A stretch of 40,487 nt of DNA, taken from NCBI RefSeq assembly GCF_014174405.1, contig NZ_JACEGA010000001.1:4107501-4147987 (forward strand), in the 5' to 3' direction. A program made the translations under genes and the position numbers. Source of the DNA: Variimorphobacter saccharofermentans. GTDB taxonomy: Bacteria; Bacillota; Clostridia; Lachnospirales; Lachnospiraceae. A model generated the notes under the pieces. The model made no database searches, was not told where the DNA came from, and saw only the letters and a program-made list of their open reading frames with translations. Shown here one piece after another: positions 33,936 through 40,487 of this stretch. Position 1 is the stretch's first letter. Each line of letters starts with the position of its first letter.

Positions 33936-33982
33936 TATTAACAATTGCTTATATCTATAAATAGATAAATCAGGGAGTGTGT

Positions 33983-34741
33983 ATGGTAAAAAATAAAATT
34001 ATTGCAAAGGATTTGAATCTGTATTACGGATCAAATCATGCGTTGAAAAATATTAGTATGAACATAAAGGAGAAGTCGATTACAGCATTTATTGGCCCAT
34101 CCGGTTGTGGTAAATCGACCTTCTTAAAAACATTAAATCGTATGAATGATCTGATTGCCGGAGTAAAAATCGAAGGTCTTGTCACACTGGATGGTGAGAA
34201 TATATATGATGACAAAGTGGACACAACATTACTACGAAAGAAAGTCGGCATGGTATTTCAACAGCCAAACCCATTTCCAATGTCTATCTATGATAATATT
34301 GCTTATGGTCCTAGAATTCATGGAATAAAGACAAAATCTAGACTGGATGAAATTGTGGAGCAAAGTCTGAGAGGAGCCGCATTGTATGAAGAGGTAAAGG
34401 ATCGTTTGAAAAAATCTGCTCTTGGACTCTCCGGTGGACAACAGCAAAGACTATGTATTGCAAGAGCACTAGCAGTGGAGCCAGAAGTTCTTCTTATGGA
34501 TGAACCCACATCAGCACTTGATCCAATCTCAACATTAAAAATAGAAGATTTAATGTCAGAACTGAAGGAAAAGTATACCGTTGCTATCGTAACGCATAAC
34601 ATGCAACAGGCTGCCAGAATCAGTGATTATACTGCTTTCTTTTTGGTCGGAGAAATGGTAGAGTATGCACCCACGGATATTCTGTTCACTCGTCCGGCAG
34701 ATAAACGTACAGAGGACTATATAACCGGTAGATTTGGTTAA
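33983..34741 (+). CDS. pstB: Phosphate ABC transporter ATP-binding protein PstB
   Basis: PstB is the ATPase that powers phosphate import and relays transport state to PhoU/PhoR. The 252-residue protein has Walker A GPSGCGKS (38-45), the ABC signature [15 protein letters not shown] and Walker [13 protein letters not shown], then the switch His in VTHNM. The PstB-specific NRMNDL segment follows Walker A. The start is ATG 33983, 6 nt after GGGAG; a GTG at 33977 overlaps this site. Gene order and intact motifs indicate a working transporter. Confidence 0.97.
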   Translation: MVKNKIIAKDLNLYYGSNHALKNISMNIKEKSITAFIGPSGCGKSTFLKTLNRMNDLIAGVKIEGLVTLDGENIYDDKVDTTLLRKKVGMVFQQPNPFPMSIYDNIAYGPRIHGIKTKSRLDEIVEQSLRGAALYEEVKDRLKKSALGLSGGQQQRLCIARALAVEPEVLLMDEPTSALDPISTLKIEDLMSELKEKYTVAIVTHNMQQAARISDYTAFFLVGEMVEYAPTDILFTRPADKRTEDYITGRFG

Positions 34742-34834
34742 CATTATAAATAACTATTTGATAAATCTGATAGTAATAAGGATAATTTGACATATAGAAT
34801 CCTAATAATTATAATTGATGAATGGAGGTATCTC

Positions 34835-35497
34835 ATGACAGCAAGGATAAGCTTTGAGTATGAGTTACAGCAATTAAAAGATAACTTAACTGAAATGGGA
34901 CAGCTAATTGAGACCGCAATAGAAAAAACGCTGGAAGCATTTGAAACCCAAAATGAAGAGTTAGCGAGAGAAATTATTCAAGGCGATCGAAATATTAATG
35001 ATATAGAAAAAGCGATTGAATCAAGATGTCTCAGTTTGATTTTAAAACAACAGCCTGTAGCTCGGGATCTAAGAATAGTTACAACAGCGCTGAAGGTAGT
35101 CACTGACATGGAGCGCATCGGAGATCATGCTGCGGACATTGCGGAGTTAATTCTCAGAGAAAAAAGACAACATGTCTATAATCTTGTAAAACATATACCG
35201 GAGATGGGGACCGTTGCAAAGAACATGGTACACGACGCAGTAAATGCATTTATAAATATAGATATTGAGGAAGCAAGAGAAATCATAAAAAGAGATGATA
35301 AGGTTGATGAACTCTTTGATAAGGTTAAAGAGGAAGTGGCAAACTTGCTTCGTACCTCCAATGAGCATGTTGATCAGTGCGTTGATATTTTGATGATAGC
35401 AAAGTATTTTGAGCGAATTGGAGATCATGCAGTAAATATTTGCGAGTGGACGGAATTTCATGAGACAGGATCCGTAAACAATATCCGAATATTATAA
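34835..35497 (+). CDS. phoU: Phosphate transport regulator PhoU
   Basis: PhoU is a metal-binding helical protein that links Pst activity to PhoR and prevents pho expression when phosphate is abundant. The 220-residue protein is a tandem of two three-helix PhoU domains, each with the signature MERIGDHAADIAEL (about 93-106) and FERIGDHAVNICEW (about 193-206), whose acidic and His residues bind metal clusters. ATG 34835 lies after GGAGG; an upstream frame from 34787 is not preceded by a good site. It follows pstB by 93 bp and precedes the phoB-like gene by 16 bp, tying transport to regulation in one transcript. Confidence 0.96.
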   Translation: MTARISFEYELQQLKDNLTEMGQLIETAIEKTLEAFETQNEELAREIIQGDRNINDIEKAIESRCLSLILKQQPVARDLRIVTTALKVVTDMERIGDHAADIAELILREKRQHVYNLVKHIPEMGTVAKNMVHDAVNAFINIDIEEAREIIKRDDKVDELFDKVKEEVANLLRTSNEHVDQCVDILMIAKYFERIGDHAVNICEWTEFHETGSVNNIRIL

Positions 35498-35513
35498 ATA
35501 GGAGGACATTCCT

Positions 35514-36194
35514 ATGGAAAAAATATATATAATTGAAGATGATGAAAATATCCGCGAGCTGCTTAAGGTTGCGTTGGAGGGCTTTGGCTACAGTACACAG
35601 ACATATGAAGCCGCAGAACCGGCGCTCTTGGATATGAAGAATGAGAAGCCGGATTTGGCGATTTTCGATGTAATGCTTCCCGGTATGGACGGTCTGACTG
35701 CAATCCGATTATTAAGAGAGGACCCCAGACTAGAGGACGTTCCGATCATCTGCCTGACTGCCAAGGATAAGGAATTGGATAAGGTAATGGGTCTAGATGT
35801 GGGTGCGGACGATTATATAACCAAACCTTTTGGCGTGCTGGAGCTAGCAGCCAGAATTCGGTCTTTATTACGAAGAGCCAGTAAAGAGGATAATAAAGAT
35901 ATTATAAAAGTTAAGAATCTATTGATTAATACGCTTACAAGAGAGGTTACAGTTGATGATATACCGATTGAGTTAACCTTTAAAGAATATGAGCTCTTGC
36001 TATTCCTCCTGGAAAATAGTTCTCGAGTTGTAAATCGAGATGAACTATTAAATAAAATCTGGGGTTATGAGTATGATGGAGAATCCAGAACATTGGATAT
36101 CCATATTCGTACTCTAAGGCAAAAGCTAGGAGATCTTGGTACGGAATGTATTAAAACAATTCGTAGTGTAGGATATCGCTTCGTGAAAAATTAA
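35514..36194 (+). CDS. phoB: PhoB/PhoP-type response regulator (OmpR family)
   Basis: This 226-residue regulator probably controls the pho regulon here, binding the PHO box before pstS. The receiver domain has acidic Asp9/Asp10, phosphoacceptor Asp52 (IFDVMLPGMDG), Thr82 and Lys104 (DDYITKPFG). The C-terminal OmpR winged helix contains LTFKEYELLLFLLEN and the recognition helix part SRTLDIHIRTLRQKLG. Identity as PhoB/PhoP rests on position between phoU and a phoR-like kinase and on the nearby PHO box; OmpR regulators are otherwise alike. AGGAGG precedes the ATG. The kinase gene follows after 80 bp. Confidence 0.9.
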   Translation: MEKIYIIEDDENIRELLKVALEGFGYSTQTYEAAEPALLDMKNEKPDLAIFDVMLPGMDGLTAIRLLREDPRLEDVPIICLTAKDKELDKVMGLDVGADDYITKPFGVLELAARIRSLLRRASKEDNKDIIKVKNLLINTLTREVTVDDIPIELTFKEYELLLFLLENSSRVVNRDELLNKIWGYEYDGESRTLDIHIRTLRQKLGDLGTECIKTIRSVGYRFVKN

Positions 36195-36274
36195 GGTATA
36201 GTTCTATAGGATACACGATAGCCCTTGATAGCATGTGTCGCAGATTTAGAATTGATGATTCACAGGAGACTAGA

Positions 36275-37669
36275 ATGAAGAAAGCCATATTCCAGAGATT
36301 TATACTGGTGTTATCGCTGGCGCTTATTTTAAGCGGCAGTATTTTTGGTGCGGTAATCAGTAATATTATATTGGATAGGACGGAGAATGATATGCTTTAC
36401 TCAATTCGTATAGCGGATTATGGGTTTGATTATTCAGGAGATATAAAAGAACAAGTACGAAGACTGAAAGATATCAAAGGAAATGAAGTATCCCGCTTTA
36501 CAGTAATTGATCTTCATGGTAATGTTGTTGCAGATAGTGATGTCAATGACAGCACCATCATGGAAAATCATAGTGACAGGGAAGAGATCAAGGAAGCTAT
36601 AAAAAACCGAGTCGGTTATGCTATTAGAAAATCGGATACGGTCTCTATATCCATGCTTTATGTTGCCTGTATATCGAAGGAGGAAAACTATATTCTACGT
36701 ATGGCAGTACCTTTTTCCGGGGCTGAGGAATATATAGGGATATTAATTCCGGCAATACTAGCCAGTATTGGTATTACCTTATTAATATCAATCATCCTAG
36801 CGGAGCGTTTTTCTCGATCCGTTACAAAACCATTAAATGAGATTGCTGAGGAAATGCTAAAACTAAATGAGGAGGATCCTGAGTTTCATTTTAGAAAATA
36901 TGAGTACGACGAAATGAATGTCATTGCCGAGACAACAATGCAGATGTCTAAGTCTGTGAAAGAATCCATGAAGCAAATTGAATTTGAAAAGCTGATTCGT
37001 CAGGAGTTTTTCTCAAATGCTTCCCATGAATTAAAAACACCACTTACTTCAATCTGTGGCTATATTGAGCTTCTGGAAAGTGATATGGTCCATGATGATA
37101 ATATGAGGAAGGATTTCTTAAAGAGAATTAAAAAAGAGGCCGAAAACATGACCAACTTAATAGGAGATATTTTAATGATATCCAGACTTGAAACGAAAGA
37201 AGCAGAGGTTACACTCTCGGATGTCCGGATTAGCCCACTGCTCAATGAGGTATGTAATTCCCTAGAACCTTTAGCGAAGGAGTACCAGGTCACACTTAGC
37301 ACAATATGCAGTCCATTGGTGATAAAGGCGAATGAACAGCAAATGAGAGAATTGTTTAATAATCTGATAATTAATGCTATTAAATATAATAAACCTGGAG
37401 GTAAGGTCAAGGTTACAATAAGTTCGGAAGGGAAAGAGATTCTAATTGTAGTGGAGGATACCGGTGTTGGTATTCCTAAGGAAGCGCAGCAAAGGATTTT
37501 TGAACGTTTTTATCGAGTTGATAAGGGAAGAAGTAAAAAAGTAGGAGGTACCGGATTGGGTCTTTCCATAGTAAAGCATATTGTAAATTATTATGGGGGA
37601 TCTATCGAACTGGAAAGCAAGGTGATGGAAGGATCAAAATTTATGGTCCATCTGCCGAGAGAACAGTAA
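36275..37669 (+). CDS. phoR: PhoR-type sensor histidine kinase
   Basis: This 464-residue kinase is the likely partner of the preceding regulator. It has an N-terminal membrane helix (about 9-30), an extracytoplasmic domain of about 120 residues (VIDLHGNVVADSD at 78-90), a second membrane helix (about 154-178), a HAMP-like linker (SVTKPLNEIAEEM), then HisKA with phosphoacceptor His251 in ASHELKTPLTSI. The ATPase has the N box NNLIINAIKYN, DTGVGIP and GGTGLGLSIVKH. No PAS domain is clear. ATG 36275 lies after AGGAG; earlier frame to 36233 is unlikely. It ends the pst-pho cluster, and only AT-rich sequence with a weak hairpin (ACCATAAA/TTTATGGT) follows. Confidence 0.93.
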   Translation: MKKAIFQRFILVLSLALILSGSIFGAVISNIILDRTENDMLYSIRIADYGFDYSGDIKEQVRRLKDIKGNEVSRFTVIDLHGNVVADSDVNDSTIMENHSDREEIKEAIKNRVGYAIRKSDTVSISMLYVACISKEENYILRMAVPFSGAEEYIGILIPAILASIGITLLISIILAERFSRSVTKPLNEIAEEMLKLNEEDPEFHFRKYEYDEMNVIAETTMQMSKSVKESMKQIEFEKLIRQEFFSNASHELKTPLTSICGYIELLESDMVHDDNMRKDFLKRIKKEAENMTNLIGDILMISRLETKEAEVTLSDVRISPLLNEVCNSLEPLAKEYQVTLSTICSPLVIKANEQQMRELFNNLIINAIKYNKPGGKVKVTISSEGKEILIVVEDTGVGIPKEAQQRIFERFYRVDKGRSKKVGGTGLGLSIVKHIVNYYGGSIELESKVMEGSKFMVHLPREQ

Positions 37670-37822
37670 AAAAGGTATTAAACCATAAAAAAAATAAGTT
37701 TTTTATAAGATTTTTGTTAAATTTATTGAAAAATTAATTTATTTATGGTATATGTCGATATATAATATAGGAAAAAGGTACTAGATAAGAAGTTAAGCAT
37801 CAGCGAAAGGAAGCATTCAAGG

Positions 37823-38500
37823 ATGAAGAAAAGACTTAACATTATAATATTCAGTCTGTGTTTTATTATTGCAGTGATGGCAGAAGCCTACTGCTTTATT
37901 GTGTTGAAAGGGGATCTCATCAGCGTAATAGGAATCGGTATTGTTGTATTAATAACCGGCTATCTTATGATAGATTCCATCCTAAGTATGTTTATGAATC
38001 AACGGGAAGAAATGAAAAAACAGATAGAACAGCTTTATATAGAAGAATCAAAAAAATGGAATGAATGTTATGAGGAGCTCTTAAACTTACAAAAAGAGAA
38101 CTATACTGCAGTAAAGAAAAACACAGAGATGCTTGAGAAACAATTAGAAGAGCTGATGCTTCGATTGGATACCTTAGAAAATAACAATTGCAATGCGATG
38201 AATAAAATATCAGAGTTACAACTTATGGATATGGAAGGTCAGAAGAAGGCACTTAATTTAGAAATAAAGTATCAAAGAGAAAACACGGAACAGTTGAAAA
38301 AAGCATTTATAAAGGTAGCCAATCAGATTGCTTCCAGCAAAGTTGTAGCAATGGATCATAAACATAAAATTGATGGTAAAAAAGAAGTAGGGAAAGATGC
38401 GAATAAAGTCGCACCTTCTGTAGTTCCACTTTACAATGATCCGAATAAAGAGCTGACAAAAGATGAAATAGCAGCCCTTTTCGAATCCTATGGTCAATAA
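37823..38500 (+). CDS. Membrane-anchored coiled-coil protein with a short C-terminal DEIAALF motif
   Basis: I do not recognise a named family. The 225-residue protein has two N-terminal hydrophobic segments (about 5-27 and 32-55), then a long charged coiled-coil region (about 60-170) rich in Glu, Lys and Leu, and a Pro/Asp/Lys linker. The end is ELTKDEIAALFESYGQ. That motif resembles the N-terminal FliM/FliN-type LSQDEIDALL segment and similar C-terminal tags I have seen in other clostridial proteins, so it could dock a partner. Codon use matches its neighbours. The ATG at 37823 follows GAAAGGAAGC. It ends exactly at the stop of the convergent dacF gene, with no terminator visible between. 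Confidence 0.75.
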   Translation: MKKRLNIIIFSLCFIIAVMAEAYCFIVLKGDLISVIGIGIVVLITGYLMIDSILSMFMNQREEMKKQIEQLYIEESKKWNECYEELLNLQKENYTAVKKNTEMLEKQLEELMLRLDTLENNNCNAMNKISELQLMDMEGQKKALNLEIKYQRENTEQLKKAFIKVANQIASSKVVAMDHKHKIDGKKEVGKDANKVAPSVVPLYNDPNKELTKDEIAALFESYGQ

Positions 38501-39922
38501 TTATAAATCGAGAAACTCATCGTTACGATACGAGCGTCGTCTTGCTCTCTTCTTATAGTAGGCATTTCTTCTCTTGAGGCGTGGACGCTCTACTAAAATA
38601 TAATATAGGGTTATTATGATAAGGAATAATCCGACTATAATTCCGAGGATAATCGGACGCAGACTACTATCTGCTTTTTCCACAGTTGTTTCCTCCGGAA
38701 TAGTAGTGGGATTATTTTGTTGTGTTTCAACCGGAGTTAACTTAAGCTTGTCCTCACCATGATATAGTATGTCTGCTCCTCCCACATACTTATTATTATA
38801 GGTATAAGAAATCTTACCAATTACGCCGTTATCCTTCTGTTCCGACGCAGGGAAAAAAACGACCTCTCTCTGTGCATCTTTAAGGGACGCTGAATTTGGT
38901 AATACCAGATATCCTTTATCGTCGGTAATGATCGGTGTATTCGATTTGCTTAACAGGGAATTATATTTTGTAAATAGAGGAGATTCATTTGATGTCTGGG
39001 TATCCTCCATATCAGCAATCGGATATATGGAAAAGTTCTCATATGCAAAGTCAAATAAATTCTGTGTATCAGTATATTGATGAGCACTACTATCATCCTT
39101 CATAATAACGCAGATTAGTTCTAAATCGCCTCTTTTTGCAACAGAAACCAAAGTATATTTGGCAACGCTGGTATATCCGGTTTTTCCACCAATACAACCA
39201 TCATAGGTATAACCTTGATTTAATACAAATTTATGATGATTTCTAAGATATCTGGTTTCTGATTGAAGGTTTGTAGGCGGTATTTGATAAGTGCGAGTTG
39301 CAAAAATCTTACGAAACGCTTCATTTTTCATAGATTCCCTTGTGATCAAAGCCATATCATAGGCCGTTGTATAGTGATTCTCATCAGGAAGGCCATGTGG
39401 ATTCATAAAATGAGTATTCTTGCAACCGATGCTTTTTGCACGCTCATTCATAAGTGAAGCAAAACTGTCAACGTCTCCCGATACAAATTCTGCAACGGCA
39501 TGGGTAACCTCATTGGCAGATTCAAGGAGCATTCCATAAAGGCATTGTTGTATGGTAAGCTGCTCGCCTACATCGATTCCAATACGACTGCTGTCAAGAT
39601 CTACATCAAAGACAGCGGACTTAGAAAAAGTAACAACATCTCCCATGGAGGAATTCTCTATGGCTAGTAAAGCAGTCATAATCTTTGTTATGCTGGCTGG
39701 ATAATAAGTTTCATTGATATTTTTCTCATATAAAATAAGCCCGGTGGAAGCCTCCATAACAATCGCAGCTTCAGCATGAACGCTGGGTCCTTCAGGCCAT
39801 TCCTGTTCTGAAGTTTCTTGTGAAGAGGTATCTGTTGTGGATGCAGATACAGCAACAGCAGACAGAGCAGGGGATATGAGCAATATCAGTGTACTTATTA
39901 TTAATAATACCAGTCGTTTCAT
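38501..39922 (-). CDS. dacF: D-alanyl-D-alanine carboxypeptidase (DacF/PBP5 type)
   Basis: This 473-residue protein removes the terminal D-Ala of peptidoglycan pentapeptides. A signal peptide (1-27, LVLLIISTLILLISPALSAV) is followed by the catalytic domain with SITK (77-80, active-site Ser77), SAN (135-137) and KTG (247-249). A beta-rich C-terminal domain leads to a single membrane helix (about 420-443) and a basic tail of Arg/Lys (RPRLKRRNAYYKKRARRRSY), which would anchor it from the outside with its tail inside. Start is ATG 39922 behind AGGAGG; the longer frame to 39958 lacks a site. A DacF/DacB distinction is by general likeness only. It is convergent with the coiled-coil protein gene. 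Confidence 0.95.
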   Translation of the reverse strand: MKRLVLLIISTLILLISPALSAVAVSASTTDTSSQETSEQEWPEGPSVHAEAAIVMEASTGLILYEKNINETYYPASITKIMTALLAIENSSMGDVVTFSKSAVFDVDLDSSRIGIDVGEQLTIQQCLYGMLLESANEVTHAVAEFVSGDVDSFASLMNERAKSIGCKNTHFMNPHGLPDENHYTTAYDMALITRESMKNEAFRKIFATRTYQIPPTNLQSETRYLRNHHKFVLNQGYTYDGCIGGKTGYTSVAKYTLVSVAKRGDLELICVIMKDDSSAHQYTDTQNLFDFAYENFSIYPIADMEDTQTSNESPLFTKYNSLLSKSNTPIITDDKGYLVLPNSASLKDAQREVVFFPASEQKDNGVIGKISYTYNNKYVGGADILYHGEDKLKLTPVETQQNNPTTIPEETTVEKADSSLRPIILGIIVGLFLIIITLYYILVERPRLKRRNAYYKKRARRRSYRNDEFLDL

Positions 39923-39956
39923 AAAACCTCCTAATAAACAAAGAAAACTACTTATC

Positions 39957-39991
39957 ATGCCTTTCTTATTTTACTATAGGAAGAAAGGCAT
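39957..39991 (-). promoter_or_regulatory. Inverted repeat in the dacF upstream region
   Basis: ATGCCTTTCTT (39957-39967) and AAGAAAGGCAT (39981-39991) are perfect 11-bp arms around a 13-nt loop. On the minus strand the loop contains TATAGT, a possible -10 box, with a weak TTTATT 17 bp before it. It ends 35 bp from the dacF ATG and may be an operator or a leader hairpin. Confidence 0.45.
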
Positions 39992-40011
39992 TGCAAATAA
40001 AAAACATAAGA

Positions 40012-40055
40012 AATTACGAATATTTCCATAAATAACGGAGAATTCCTTCGTAATT
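40012..40055 (-). terminator. Possible terminator of the flavodoxin-fold gene
   Basis: AATTACGAA (40012-40020) and TTCGTAATT (40047-40055) pair perfectly, 2 bp after the stop of the minus-strand gene. On the exit side a T-rich stretch (TTTTTTATT) is about 8 bp away, further than ideal. The loop is 26 nt. Confidence 0.45.
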
Positions 40056-40057
40056 GG

Positions 40058-40487
40058 TTATCGCACAAAATTAGTCCAGGTTCTTTCAATCGGTTCCGGA
40101 GAGGGATAAGCCGATTGCCCGTATTGCTTTATGTTAAGCATCCAAGCCATATTATTGGCCAGATTCTTCAGAACGCAGATGCCCTCTGCATCTTCAGAAA
40201 TTTCCCCTGGCTTATTACCATGAATAACATTCCAGTAATAGGATGGAGCAATCATCATTTCAGAAATAAGAAAATAATTATTTAACTGGTCGAAGGTAGT
40301 TACACCACCGGAACGGCGAGGAATTGCAATAGAAGCGCCAACCTTTAACCTCATTCTGCCATGGGATGGATAAAACAGACGATCCAAGAAGCTTTTCATG
40401 GTTCCTGCAATTCCAGCGTAATAAACAGGGCTTCCCAGTAAGATACCATCTGCTGCATAAACCTTATTCGAAATCTCCTGAAGCTTT
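40058..40487 (-). CDS. Flavodoxin-fold NADPH-dependent FMN reductase-like protein, partial
   Basis: The reading frame continues past the right edge, so the N-terminus is missing; 142 residues are visible. They include AADGILLGSPVYYAGIAGTM, the FMN-binding flavodoxin-type loop, then KSFLDRLFYPSHGRMRLKVG, and the conserved IPRRSGGVTTFDQL and PSYYWNVIHG segments of the iron-sulfur-flavoprotein/NADPH:FMN reductase superfamily. The end GICVLKNLANNMAWML is typical. No iron-sulfur Cys cluster is seen in the visible part. It is probably a soluble flavoenzyme with NADPH or a quinone as partner. The apparent ATG at 40399 lies inside the motif and is not the real start. Confidence 0.85.
   Translation of the reverse strand, partial: KLQEISNKVYAADGILLGSPVYYAGIAGTMKSFLDRLFYPSHGRMRLKVGASIAIPRRSGGVTTFDQLNNYFLISEMMIAPSYYWNVIHGNKPGEISEDAEGICVLKNLANNMAWMLNIKQYGQSAYPSPEPIERTWTNFVR

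Noticed and set aside
37670..37822. AT-rich gap after phoR as a terminator
   Set aside because: Pairing is nearly all A-T, with only a weak ACCATAAA/TTTATGGT stem. No convincing terminator.

Overview
The window is a chromosomal replication-origin region of a low-GC, AT-rich Firmicute, most likely an anaerobic member of the Lachnospiraceae (Clostridium cluster XIVa, the general neighbourhood of Lachnoclostridium phytofermentans). This rests on gene order (dnaA-dnaN-S4-recF-gyrB-gyrA on one side, rpmH-rnpA-yidD-yidC-jag-mnmE-mnmG-rsmG-parA-parB on the other), on clostridial-type families (two-subunit class I fumarase, fused AdhE, DUF4446, a probable DUF3881 protein), and on a secreted GH5 glycanase. 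The species call is inference.

Layout. Positions 1-12340 read leftward (minus strand): a GH5 lipoprotein, tRNA-Ser(GCT), both fumarase subunits, gyrA, gyrB, recF, an S4 protein, dnaN and dnaA. The 840-bp gap 12341-13181 holds the likely oriC (perfect and near-perfect DnaA boxes beside an AT-rich direct repeat), a candidate structured RNA and the rpmH promoter. Positions 13182-25461 read rightward: ribosome, RNase P, membrane insertion, tRNA modification and rRNA methylation genes, a GNAT protein, a cytoplasmic DegS-like sensor kinase with its regulator, and parA/parB with two perfect parS sites. A strong terminator then separates them from adhE on the minus strand. adhE is divergent from an HD-GYP phosphodiesterase gene and carries two Rex-like operators. 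Next come a pair of DnaA boxes, a probable DUF3881 gene, tRNA-Arg(CCT), and a complete phosphate regulon (pstS-C-A-B, phoU, phoB-like, phoR-like) behind a three-repeat PHO box. The right end has a membrane/coiled-coil protein of unknown role, a DacF-type D,D-carboxypeptidase and a flavodoxin-fold protein cut by the window edge.

How it works together. The core is replication initiation and segregation: DnaA acting at oriC, ParB at the parS sites, DNA gyrase and the sliding clamp. Ribosome and membrane biogenesis genes sit beside it. The accessory layer is sensing: redox control of fermentation (Rex sites at adhE), phosphate limitation (PHO box, PhoB/PhoR), a possible CRP/FNR-type site before mnmG, and c-di-GMP turnover.

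No phage, insertion sequence, CRISPR array or defence island was seen. The most unusual items are non-coding: a three-way-junction RNA candidate upstream of rpmH, a potential Shine-Dalgarno switch before gyrB, a parS site buried in a 42-bp perfect palindrome, paired operators around the adhE promoter, and a DnaA-box pair far from oriC.
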